A stretch of 48,884 nt of DNA. Source: Flavobacteriaceae bacterium. GTDB taxonomy: Bacteria; Bacteroidota; Bacteroidia; Flavobacteriales; Flavobacteriaceae. The position numbers and the translations under genes are program-made. The stretch spans positions 1 through 48,884 of the forward strand of contig JAFMLQ010000013.1 of the NCBI GenBank assembly GCA_017852075.1, written 5' to 3'. The notes beneath the pieces are model-generated. The model saw only the letters and a list, made by a program, of their open reading frames with translations, had not been told where the DNA came from and did not search any database. Positions 35,746-44,580 of this stretch are shown here, piece after piece. The first letter of the stretch is position 1, and each line of letters starts with the position of its first letter.

Positions 35746-37764
35746 GTGGAAATCTGGATTGATTATTTAGGGAAGTTTCACCCTGTCGTTTTACACCTGC
35801 CTATCGGGGCGCTATTGTTTACATTCGTATTGGCTTTGATTGGATTGAAAGAGATAAAGCCGTTCAGAACTCCGATTAAAGTAGGAATTTTATTCAGTTT
35901 TTTTAGCGCACTTTTATCAAGTATTCTAGGGTACTTATTATATGATTCTGGAGGATATGATGCGGACAGTGTACAACGCCATTTAGTATTGGGGTGGAGT
36001 ACAACATCTTGTATTGGGCTCTTATGGGTTCTTTTTGAACGGGTTTCTTATAAAAAAATATTCTTTCCATTTTTTGTAGTGAGTGTAATCGTTCTTACCC
36101 TAACGGGCCACTATGGGGGACAAATCACTCACGGACAAGAGTATTTGGCACTTCCCGTAATTCCTGAAAAAGAAGAACGAATTGATTTGGATTCGATTCA
36201 GCTTTACGATAGAGCGGTAGCTAAGATTTTTGATAAAAAATGTGTCAGTTGTCATAATTTTTCAAAACGCAAGGGTGGTTTAGCCCTTCATCAGCCAGTA
36301 GCAATATTGGAAGGCGGAGAGCGTGGAATGCCCTACGAAACAGGAAATTCAGTAGAGAGTAGAATTATAAGCTATGCACTACTGCCTTTAGAAGATGACC
36401 TACATATGCCTCCTCAGGGAAGACCTCAGTTGACTCCAAGTGAGATCAAGCTTATGGCATATTGGATTGATCAGGGAGCTGATTTTGAGCGTACTTTAGC
36501 CTTAGAAAGTTTTCCAGAAGAGGTTCAACAATCCTTCGCACAATTTTTACCTAAAACGCTTCCAGATGTAGCCCCTTTGAGCGCAAAGACAATTATAAAA
36601 CTTCAGGAAAATGGTTTTCGACTTACTTCTTACACTGCAGACACTCCTTTTTTACAGGTAAAATATTCAGGACAGAATTTTGGTCGCAACGCACTCAACG
36701 CGCTTTTTGACGCAGCAGAATATGTGGTGGAGTTAGAACTCACCAATATGGAACTACCCGAACGTTTATGGGATAAAATAGGGGAATTTAAAAATCTTTT
36801 AAAATTAAAAATTGATGGAACCAATATCCAAGATCAACACCTTCAAAAGCTATTGGAACTGCCTTTACAATCATTAAATATTGCAAAAACAGAAGTGACT
36901 TCATCTGGGGTAAGTAGCTTATTTGCGCATTCGTCTTTAGAGCATTTGTACGCATGGAATACAAAGGTGAACCTTAGTGAAGAAGAAAAACTCCAAGAAC
37001 AAACTTCAATCAAATTAGTATTTGGAGTTTTCGAAGGCTTTTCAAAACCTCAACAGTTGAAGCCACCTCAACTTACCACAGAAAAAACCTTATTCGATTC
37101 CGTTTTAGCAGTTGATTTCTTTAGTAAAATTAAAGGAAATGTGATTCGATATACGCTGGATGGTTCGGAACCAAATTCTACTTCTCAAGAGTATGACGGT
37201 CCAATAGAAATTAAGAATTCGTTGACTCTTAAAGCGAGAAGCTTTAAAGAAGGTTGGCTACCGAGTGACGTTTTTACAGAAGATTATTTCAAGGTAGAAA
37301 AACAAGTTGTAAAGTATGAGATGTTGACTCGCCCCTCAGACAGATATTCAGGAGTTCACAAGCTCTTTGATTTTGAAGAAGGATCTACCAATTTTGCTGA
37401 CGGGAACTGGCTTGGTTTTTCAGGGAATGATTTGGAATTCACCACAAAAATTTCAGCATCCGAATCGATTAAAAACATTACGGTGAGTTGTATGGAATCC
37501 ATAGGCGGTTGGATTATCTATCCAAAAAGTATTCGAGTGTATGGCAGGTCAGGGGAAGGCTCTTTTTCAGAGATCGGTAGCTACGATTACCGCCCTAAAA
37601 AAATCCCGACGGAGACTACCAAGAAAAGTTTTACTCTACCCATCCAGGTAGAAGATCATACTGAAATTAAATTGGTCGTTCAAAATGTCGGGAAATTACC
37701 TCAATGGCATCCTGCTGCTGGGAATGAGGCATGGTTGTTTGTCGATGAAATTCTTTTTTGGTGA
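35746..37764 (+). CDS. DUF2231 membrane / cytochrome c / LRR-like / chitobiase-C fusion protein
   Basis: The 672-residue protein is a mosaic. Residues 1-130 form about four membrane segments of a DUF2231-type domain (FHPVVLHLPIGALLF). A planctomycete-type cytochrome c domain follows, with CVSCH at C166-H170 and a candidate methionine in DDLHMPPQG (about 220). Residues about 320-420 form leucine-rich-repeat-like units, 440-520 a chitobiase C-terminal domain (RYTLDGSEPNS), and 525-672 a discoidin-like module shared with the preceding lipoprotein. The start is GTG at 35746. Membrane-anchored electron transfer linked to surface carbohydrate recognition would fit, but that is inference. Confidence 0.88.
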   Translation: MEIWIDYLGKFHPVVLHLPIGALLFTFVLALIGLKEIKPFRTPIKVGILFSFFSALLSSILGYLLYDSGGYDADSVQRHLVLGWSTTSCIGLLWVLFERVSYKKIFFPFFVVSVIVLTLTGHYGGQITHGQEYLALPVIPEKEERIDLDSIQLYDRAVAKIFDKKCVSCHNFSKRKGGLALHQPVAILEGGERGMPYETGNSVESRIISYALLPLEDDLHMPPQGRPQLTPSEIKLMAYWIDQGADFERTLALESFPEEVQQSFAQFLPKTLPDVAPLSAKTIIKLQENGFRLTSYTADTPFLQVKYSGQNFGRNALNALFDAAEYVVELELTNMELPERLWDKIGEFKNLLKLKIDGTNIQDQHLQKLLELPLQSLNIAKTEVTSSGVSSLFAHSSLEHLYAWNTKVNLSEEEKLQEQTSIKLVFGVFEGFSKPQQLKPPQLTTEKTLFDSVLAVDFFSKIKGNVIRYTLDGSEPNSTSQEYDGPIEIKNSLTLKARSFKEGWLPSDVFTEDYFKVEKQVVKYEMLTRPSDRYSGVHKLFDFEEGSTNFADGNWLGFSGNDLEFTTKISASESIKNITVSCMESIGGWIIYPKSIRVYGRSGEGSFSEIGSYDYRPKKIPTETTKKSFTLPIQVEDHTEIKLVVQNVGKLPQWHPAAGNEAWLFVDEILFW

Positions 37765-37776
37765 GCAGAGTCTAAA

Positions 37777-37801
37777 GCGGTCAAAAAGGTGTTGTGACCG
37801 C
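37777..37801 (+). terminator. Possible terminator of the cytochrome operon
   Basis: GCGGTCA (37777-37783) pairs perfectly with TGACCGC (37795-37801) 12 bases after the last stop. The stem is good but the nearest T run is 11 bases further on, so intrinsic termination is doubtful. Confidence 0.35.
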
Positions 37802-37974
37802 AATACATTACGTTTTTGGAAAAAAGAGAAAATGATTTAGAGAGGGAACGATTAAGAATGGACACCAATCTCCTTTTTCTGTAAGTCAATCTATTCATTT
37901 TATTGTGTATCTTAGATTAGTATTCGTTAAGCGTAAACTAACAAAATCGCAAATGAACCTAATATAACTTCACC

Positions 37975-38418
37975 ATGAGAATACTAATTTTAATTTTAGG
38001 GCTGACAATCTCTTATGCGAATGCGCAACAGGTTAAGCCCCCATTTGAAGCAATAGAAGACTTTTTTGAAGCGTTTCACAATAAAGATGCTACTGTTCTA
38101 AACAATGCGTTTTCTGAAGAGGCGGTGATGCAAAGAGCCTCCCAACGAGAGGGAAAATCAGTACTAATTCAGCAAGACATTTCAAACTTTGTCAACCGTG
38201 TAGCCAACCGTCCAGAGACTCCCGTATGGAAAGAAGCCCTGGGAACCCCGGTAGTGCAACAATCGGCAAATCTGGCTACCGTTTGGGTACCGTTTCGCTT
38301 CTATTTGGACGGAAAATTTTCCCATTGTGGGGTCAATCAGTTTACCCTTTTTTGGAATGGTAACCAATGGAAAATCATTCATTTGATCGATACTTCAGAC
38401 ACCTGTGAATCCGAGTGA
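37975..38418 (+). CDS. Secreted NTF2-like (SnoaL-type) protein
   Basis: The 147-residue protein has a signal peptide (cleavage after YANA, about residue 17). The mature part has the NTF2-like pattern: an N-terminal helix (AIEDFFEAFHNKDATVL), then strands ending in NQFTLFWNGNQWKIIHLIDT. These small cone-shaped domains bind hydrophobic ligands or act as isomerases or hydrolases; the substrate is not apparent. Two cysteines (in SHCGVN and DTCES) may pair after export. The gene converges on the amidohydrolase gene with three bases between the stops. Confidence 0.82.
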   Translation: MRILILILGLTISYANAQQVKPPFEAIEDFFEAFHNKDATVLNNAFSEEAVMQRASQREGKSVLIQQDISNFVNRVANRPETPVWKEALGTPVVQQSANLATVWVPFRFYLDGKFSHCGVNQFTLFWNGNQWKIIHLIDTSDTCESE

Positions 38419-38421
38419 GAT

Positions 38422-39756
38422 TTAGTTTTGTAAGCTATTCTTGTAAACCTCCCCTTTTTTCATCACAAGGTCCACTTTTTGTAACAAAGAAATGTAACGC
38501 AGTACATCTCCTTTTACTGCAATGATATCTGCTTGTTTTCCCACACTTACGGTGCCTACTTTATTTTCGACTCCCATAAATTTAGAGGGCCAATAGGTTG
38601 CTGATTTTATCGCTTCCAAAGGAGGTATACCTAGTTCTCTTACCCAAATATCCAGTTCATTCCAGGTACTTTGAGAGTGAAACTTCATGGGTACGCCACT
38701 ATCGGTTCCAATTAGTAGGACTACCCCAGACTCTTTAAGTTGATTGAATTTGGTTTTTAAGGTGGGCTTTCTGATCGAAGTGAGTTGAAAATAAGGAAGT
38801 TCCCCAGGTTTACTGATGGATTGTTGGATATCTTGAACTATGGAATCGGGTAAGTCCAAATGCCAGCTATCATTGTCTAAGCTTTCAGGATTATTGACAA
38901 CATAATCGTGGTTAAAAAGAACCTCGATCGTCGGAGTCCAATACAAGGGTCCTAAATTCATTTTTGCCGTCCGCTCTTTGATTAGTTCCATCACATCAGC
39001 AGGATAGGCTGGTGAGGAAGAAAGTCCTGTGTGCTCAAAATTGTCCACTCCCGCTTTAATGCCTAAGCGGATTTCTTCAGGACGATGTGAATGGGCAACG
39101 ACTTTTAAGTTGTTTTTATGTGCTTCCTCTACAACTCCTCGAATTTCCTCCATCGTCATTTGATCTTGGTCTATCAGTTTGATGCAATCTACACCGGCTT
39201 GAGCTAATTTTCTGACTTTTGCCCTGGCGTCTTTTTCTCCATTGACTCCCCATCGGAAAGCCTCGGTTCCTGGATACGGTTCTTTTTGGATAAAGGGACC
39301 ACTCATGTACATAGTAGGGCCTGGAAGTTTGCCCGCGTTGATTGCATCTCGTACCTCTAAACTGGCTTCTAGAGGGCCTCCTAAATCTCGTGCACTGGTG
39401 ACTCCTGCTAAAAGCAATTGATGTGCAGAAGCGGGCATGATGACATTTCCAAAAATGGGTAAATAGGTTTTATCCCAATAGCTGTAATCGGAATGACCCG
39501 TGATCATTAGGTGAACATGCATGTCCCACAATCCTGGAAGCACGCTCATTCCTTCTGTAGAAATGACCTCTGCTCCCTCGGGAATGGGGGTATTGTCCAC
39601 TGTTCCTACTTTGACAATGTTTTCCCCTTCAATCAAAATCACACTGTTTTTTAGGGGTTCATTTCCGTATCCGTCTATTAAGGTTCCGCCTACTAGAGCT
39701 TTGGTTTGAGCATACATTCCCAAGGGGAGTAAGAAAATTAAAAAAAGTGTTTTCAT
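38422..39756 (-). CDS. Secreted amidohydrolase family protein
   Basis: The 444-residue protein has a signal peptide (cleavage near MYA-Q, residues 14-16). The metal-dependent amidohydrolase fold shows all usual elements: HxH at H80/H82 in MHVHL, a lysine in CIKLID (about 197), histidines in VVAHSH and FEHTG, and an aspartate in GTDSG. Imidazolonepropionase- and prolidase-like members of this family cleave small amides or dipeptides; the substrate cannot be told. It is last of four minus-strand genes, 18 bases after the D-aminoacylase relative. Confidence 0.9.
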   Translation of the reverse strand: MKTLFLIFLLPLGMYAQTKALVGGTLIDGYGNEPLKNSVILIEGENIVKVGTVDNTPIPEGAEVISTEGMSVLPGLWDMHVHLMITGHSDYSYWDKTYLPIFGNVIMPASAHQLLLAGVTSARDLGGPLEASLEVRDAINAGKLPGPTMYMSGPFIQKEPYPGTEAFRWGVNGEKDARAKVRKLAQAGVDCIKLIDQDQMTMEEIRGVVEEAHKNNLKVVAHSHRPEEIRLGIKAGVDNFEHTGLSSSPAYPADVMELIKERTAKMNLGPLYWTPTIEVLFNHDYVVNNPESLDNDSWHLDLPDSIVQDIQQSISKPGELPYFQLTSIRKPTLKTKFNQLKESGVVLLIGTDSGVPMKFHSQSTWNELDIWVRELGIPPLEAIKSATYWPSKFMGVENKVGTVSVGKQADIIAVKGDVLRYISLLQKVDLVMKKGEVYKNSLQN

Positions 39757-39774
39757 CTGAAAATTGTTAGTGTT

Positions 39775-41454
39775 TTATTGTTTTTGATAACCGGGGCCTT
39801 TTACAAATCGACCTCCAAAGGCACCGGTGTGGGTTCCATTTTCCAGGACATGTGTTCCATTGACCCAAACCTGTTCTATCCCTGTAGCATACTGCATGGG
39901 GTTTTCAAAGGTGGCAAAATCGCGAATGGATTTTGGATCAAACACCACTACATCTGCAAAATAGTTTTCTTTTAAAAACCCTCTTTCTTTAATTTTTAGG
40001 TTGGTAGCGGGCAAACCTGAGAGTTTATAAATGGCTTCTTCCATTGGGATTATCTGTTCATCACGAACGTATTTTCCCAACAATCGCGCAAAATTTCCAA
40101 AAGCACGAGGGTGAGTACTATTTTTTAAAAACACCCCTTCAGTAGCTAGGGAACCCGCATCTGATCCAAAACTCATATAAGGCAATTGAATCTGTCGTTT
40201 GATATTTTCCTCGTCCATCAAAAAATAAACGGTACCCACTCTGCTCCCGTCTTGGATGACCAAATCGATAGCGGTCTCCTCAGGGCTTTTTCCTTTTATT
40301 TTTGCCACTTCGGTAAGGGTTTTCCCTGTTAAATATTTTAGGCTGTCGTTTTTAAAACCTACCAGAATTAATTTGTCTGGAGATTCCGCAGCACGCATTA
40401 GGTTTTCCCATTCGTCGGTATCAGTTTTCATTTCTTTAATGACACGTTTGCGAATTTGGGGATCTTTAAGCCTTTCAATCCATTGTTCCAATCCACCTTC
40501 TTGAACCCAGGGAGGCATGGAGGCATCAAGGCCTGTTGCTCCTGCAGTGTAGGTGTACATATCGGTAGTTATTTTTAGTCCTTTGGCTCGAGCAGAATCT
40601 ATTTTTTGGATCACCCTATCGAGTTTTCCCCAGTTCTTTTTTCCACTTTGTTTCAGGTGATAGATTTCCGCGGGAATTCCTGCTTCGTTTGCGATTGTCA
40701 AAAGTTCATCTACGCTTTCCAGTAGTTTATTCCCTTCACTTCGCATGTGGGAAATATACATACCACCATAGTCGGCAGCAACTTTACAGATTTCGATAAG
40801 CTCTTCGGTAGAGGAGTAAAAAGCAGGGGCATAAATTAGCGAAGACCCAATGCCCATGGCACCTTCTTTCATTCCTTGATGCACCAAGTCCTTCATCAAT
40901 TCTAATTCCTCCACATTGGGCGCTCTGTCTTCATAACCCACAGCATTAATCCGAAGCGTGGTGGCTCCTAGAAAGGAGGCTACGTTGGTAGAAACTCCTT
41001 TGTCTTCCAAAAATTGAAGGTATTCACCCAAAGTCGTCCAAGTGATCTCGTATTGAATATCCCCTTGTTTTTTTTTCATAGAGGCTTTGAGTGGATCGTT
41101 GAGCGGACCCCAAGACATGCCTTCTCCAAAAACTTCTAAGGTTACGCCTTGGAAGATATCACTTTGGGACTTTCCATCTTCGATTAAACTATCTACTCCC
41201 CAACTGAGCATATTAATAAACCCTGGAGAAACTGCTTTATCCGTCGCATTGATGTTTTGATCAGCTCGAAAAAACTTTGGAGGTCCTACATATACAATTT
41301 TGTCTCCTTTTATAGCTACGGTTCCTATGAACGGGGGAGACCCTGTTCCGTCGTAAAGGGTTCCATTTTGAATTACCACATCTACTTTAGGTCCCTGAGA
41401 ACAGGAGAAGAATAAAGCAATACTGGCATAAAGTAAAAGAGAGCTTTTTTTCAT
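39775..41454 (-). CDS. D-aminoacylase-like lipoprotein lacking the HxH motif
   Basis: The 559-residue protein has a lipobox (LFFSC18) and the overall sequence of N-acyl-D-amino-acid deacylases (SPGFINML, then YISHMRSEG, IYHLKQSGKKNW and SFGSDAG). The residues that normally read D-x-H-x-H-x-D after PGFI read NMLSWGVD here (81-88), so the first metal-binding histidine pair is absent, while later His and Asp ligands remain. A one-metal enzyme or an inactive binding protein are both possible. It follows the BNR propeller gene by three bases. Confidence 0.86.
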   Translation of the reverse strand: MKKSSLLLYASIALFFSCSQGPKVDVVIQNGTLYDGTGSPPFIGTVAIKGDKIVYVGPPKFFRADQNINATDKAVSPGFINMLSWGVDSLIEDGKSQSDIFQGVTLEVFGEGMSWGPLNDPLKASMKKKQGDIQYEITWTTLGEYLQFLEDKGVSTNVASFLGATTLRINAVGYEDRAPNVEELELMKDLVHQGMKEGAMGIGSSLIYAPAFYSSTEELIEICKVAADYGGMYISHMRSEGNKLLESVDELLTIANEAGIPAEIYHLKQSGKKNWGKLDRVIQKIDSARAKGLKITTDMYTYTAGATGLDASMPPWVQEGGLEQWIERLKDPQIRKRVIKEMKTDTDEWENLMRAAESPDKLILVGFKNDSLKYLTGKTLTEVAKIKGKSPEETAIDLVIQDGSRVGTVYFLMDEENIKRQIQLPYMSFGSDAGSLATEGVFLKNSTHPRAFGNFARLLGKYVRDEQIIPMEEAIYKLSGLPATNLKIKERGFLKENYFADVVVFDPKSIRDFATFENPMQYATGIEQVWVNGTHVLENGTHTGAFGGRFVKGPGYQKQ

Positions 41455-41457
41455 TAA

Positions 41458-44400
41458 TTACGGGTTCAAAATTATTTGTTGTAAGCCGCTGAGTGACGTA
41501 TTAATCTTTTTTACCTGAACCTCCATTGTTTCCATAGTTTTCTGGTGTTGGATCAATTCTGCTTTTAAACTCTCAATACGCTCTAATTGTGGGATTGTAG
41601 GCGGATTGGTCGTATTGTCAATAGCGCGCATCAAAGATCGGATCTCTTCGCGTAGTCTTGGTCTTTGTCTGTAATTCATAGACGGAGAAGGACGCATCAG
41701 GTGTAAGTCTTTAATATCACTGAGCTCCTTGTGAAGTACTTCCACAGTACTGGTGTCTCCCTGATTATGGGATTCTAGTTTTTGTTTTAAAAGAGCCGTT
41801 TGATCGATTACAGAACTAACATAGTCAATCAATTCATGAGTTTCACTCAGTAAATCTCTTAAATTGAGTAAAGCTTCCACTTTTGCCTCATAATCGGATT
41901 GGGACATATTGATTCTAGGATCACCACTTACTTGGATCTCTGTAGTTAACGATTGGCCCATATAGTCCAAGTGTGCCGTATAGTTGCCTGGAGCCACTTG
42001 AGGTCGAATTCCTCCATAGCTAAAACCTTCTTCGACTTTGTTTTGTAATGCTTTAGCACCCTCATGCCCCAGATCCCAAACAATGCGGTTGACTCCTTTT
42101 TTAGCTTTTTTGTGAACTAAGGTCGTTACCAAGTGTCCGTTCTGGTCTTTGATTTCTACTTTAACAGGTTCTTTCGCGTCGTTGTTTAGGCTAAAATTGA
42201 TATAGGTACCGTATTCTGGATTTTTTGCCTTGTAGGTTCGGTCACCTAAATTTTCAATTCTCCAAAACATATTCCACAAGGTTCCTTCGCGAACGGGGAA
42301 CAGGTGGACGTCTTTGTCTTGTGCTTCTTCCATTTCTTCTAAAGGTCTAATGTCGTCTAGAATATAGGCACCTCTACCGTGGGTTCCTACAATGAGGTCT
42401 CGGTCTCGCGCTTGGATTCTCAAATCTCTGACCGACACATTGGGAAGATCGACATTGATTTTTTCCCAATTTTTACCCATATTCCAAGAAGCGTAAATCC
42501 CGTGTTCCATTCCTGCAAAAAGTAAATTGGGATTGTGGGGATCTTGGCGTACTACTTTGACATAATCATCGGCGGGCAAGTCTGAAACGATTTTTTGCCA
42601 GGTTTTTCCAAAGTTTGTTGTCATGAAAATATAGGGTTTAAAATCATCCATACGGTGTTGATCTACCACCACAAATGCAGTTCCAGCATTGTGTTCAGAG
42701 GCGTGTATTTTAGATACCCAAGCGTATTCAGGAAGTCCTTTGATCCGATCGTTGAGTTTGTTCCAGTTTTTTCCTCCGTCTAGGGAAAGTTGCACATTTC
42801 CATCGTCTGTTCCTGCCCAGATGACACCCTTTTGAACGGGAGATTCTGCAATGTAGAGTACAGTACAGTGAAATTCTGCTGCTGTATTGTCTTGATAGAT
42901 GGTTCCTCCAGAGGTGCGTTGTTTGGATTTGTCATTGGTAGTTAAATCTGGACTGATGACTTCCCAACTGTTTCCGCGGTCTTGAGATTTAAAAATTACA
43001 TTCCCGCCTACATAAACTGTTTCTGGGTCGTGCGGAGAGATGTGAATGGGAGCATCCCAGTTGAATCGATATTTGTGTTTTTCGATTGCATCTCCTGCAG
43101 ATCCCACAATTTTTGGATAGGGATGTATCGTTTGTACATTACCAAAGCGACTATCCACTAAAAAGGGAACTCCTCCTTGAAGATTGGTGTAAACCAAATG
43201 TTCATTTCCGGGGATGGGTTCGGCGTAATAGCCGTCTCCATAAGCGAGCCCTTTCCAATGTCGTTTTAAAATACCCGCTTCATAAAGCGAGTTGCTGGGT
43301 CCCACCCAAGTTCCGTTGTCTTGTAATCCTCCATAAACATTGTAGGGTTTTAGGTTATCTACTTGGATTTGATAAAACTGAGAAAGTTCAATATTGTTGA
43401 TTATTTCCCAATGGTCTCCCCCGTCAAAAGTACGTTGAAAACCACCGTCACTTCCGTTGAGGATGTATTCAGGATTTTCAGGATCGATCCATAAGGCTTG
43501 GTGGTCACCGTGTACGGTAGTTGCAATACGTTCCCAAGTTTGACCGCTGTCTTTGGAGCGGCTCAATCTTCCTGAAATAGAAAAAAGAATGTTGGGGCGT
43601 TTGGGATCTACACGAACATCGCTGTAATAAAAAGGTCTGAAGTTAATGTTGGGGTCGTCATTGACCAGTTCCCAGTTTTCTCCTTTGTCCTCTGAACGGA
43701 AAGCGGTTCCCCCTCCTTCAAATTCAGTCATTAAGTAAACAATGTCTGGGTCGCTTTGAGCAATGTGAATTCCCGGACGTGCCATATCGGTTTTGGGAAG
43801 CCCTTTCATGATTTTTTTCCAAGTTGCTCCGCCATCCGAAGTTTTATAAATGGCTGTATTTTTCCCCCCATCGTCGAAACGCCAAGGCTTTCTTCTGAAG
43901 GTCCACATTCCTGCATACATAATTCTGGGATTGTCGTTTTCCATGGCAAGGTCTGCACAACCGGTATCCTCATCGATATAAAGAATTTTATCCCAGTTTT
44001 TTCCGCCGTCTGTGGTTTTGAATACCCCGCGTTCCGGGTTGGGTCCCCATTCTTTTCCCAAAGCACATACACAGGCTACATCAGGATCGTTGGGATCTAC
44101 AACAATTCGCTTGATACGTTCCGTTTCTTTAAGTCCAAGATGTTTCCATGTGTCACCGGCATCATCAGAACGATAGACACCCCATCCGTAGCCCACACTG
44201 TTCCGAGGATCTCCTTCTCCCGTTCCTACCCAAAGCACATTAGGGTCGGAAGGAGCAAGGGTTAGTGCACCAATCGAATAAGCTCTTTGATTTTCAAAAA
44301 TGGGTTTAAAACTCACCCCTCCATCGATGGTTTTGTGGATTCCTCCATCGGCACCACTCACATAAAAAGTTGAGGGGTCTCCCGGGACACCGTCAATATC

Positions 44401-44550
44401 TGTAACTCGTCCTCCCATATTGGCTGGTCCAATAGCTCTCCAGGAATAGCTTTGGAGTTGTTCTGCTTTTTGGGCAAAGACCTGATTATCGATTCCTGTA
44501 AAAAAAAGGACTCCCGTCAGCAGAGTAAAAAGTTTGTTTAAATTCTTCAT
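41458..44550 (-). CDS. Large secreted BNR/VPS10-type beta-propeller protein
   Basis: The 1030-residue protein has a signal peptide (to about residue 26) and many BNR repeats (S-x-D-x-G-x-x-W), such as RSDDAGDTW, KTTDGGKNW, RSEDKGENW and SLDGGKNW, spread over residues 40-720. These form one or two large propellers of the sortilin/VPS10 type. Residues about 740-880 contain an Ig-like strand region and the last 150 residues are helical. Sialidase catalytic residues are not evident. Such proteins accompany exported peptidases and amidohydrolases in this phylum. It is second in the four-gene minus-strand operon. Confidence 0.9.
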   Translation of the reverse strand: MKNLNKLFTLLTGVLFFTGIDNQVFAQKAEQLQSYSWRAIGPANMGGRVTDIDGVPGDPSTFYVSGADGGIHKTIDGGVSFKPIFENQRAYSIGALTLAPSDPNVLWVGTGEGDPRNSVGYGWGVYRSDDAGDTWKHLGLKETERIKRIVVDPNDPDVACVCALGKEWGPNPERGVFKTTDGGKNWDKILYIDEDTGCADLAMENDNPRIMYAGMWTFRRKPWRFDDGGKNTAIYKTSDGGATWKKIMKGLPKTDMARPGIHIAQSDPDIVYLMTEFEGGGTAFRSEDKGENWELVNDDPNINFRPFYYSDVRVDPKRPNILFSISGRLSRSKDSGQTWERIATTVHGDHQALWIDPENPEYILNGSDGGFQRTFDGGDHWEIINNIELSQFYQIQVDNLKPYNVYGGLQDNGTWVGPSNSLYEAGILKRHWKGLAYGDGYYAEPIPGNEHLVYTNLQGGVPFLVDSRFGNVQTIHPYPKIVGSAGDAIEKHKYRFNWDAPIHISPHDPETVYVGGNVIFKSQDRGNSWEVISPDLTTNDKSKQRTSGGTIYQDNTAAEFHCTVLYIAESPVQKGVIWAGTDDGNVQLSLDGGKNWNKLNDRIKGLPEYAWVSKIHASEHNAGTAFVVVDQHRMDDFKPYIFMTTNFGKTWQKIVSDLPADDYVKVVRQDPHNPNLLFAGMEHGIYASWNMGKNWEKINVDLPNVSVRDLRIQARDRDLIVGTHGRGAYILDDIRPLEEMEEAQDKDVHLFPVREGTLWNMFWRIENLGDRTYKAKNPEYGTYINFSLNNDAKEPVKVEIKDQNGHLVTTLVHKKAKKGVNRIVWDLGHEGAKALQNKVEEGFSYGGIRPQVAPGNYTAHLDYMGQSLTTEIQVSGDPRINMSQSDYEAKVEALLNLRDLLSETHELIDYVSSVIDQTALLKQKLESHNQGDTSTVEVLHKELSDIKDLHLMRPSPSMNYRQRPRLREEIRSLMRAIDNTTNPPTIPQLERIESLKAELIQHQKTMETMEVQVKKINTSLSGLQQIILNP

Positions 44551-44580
44551 AATCGCAGTATTTGATTTTAATTATCTAGT

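Noticed and set aside
29488-37764. Cytochrome operon as a genomic island inserted at tRNA-Leu
   Set aside because: No integrase is present and no repeat of the tRNA 3' end was seen near the right boundary, so integration at the tRNA is not supported.
43756-44265. 169-codon open frame on the plus strand opposite the BNR propeller gene
   Set aside because: It is a mirror of the repetitive BNR coding sequence, has no homology-like motifs, and the minus-strand frame is clearly the real gene.
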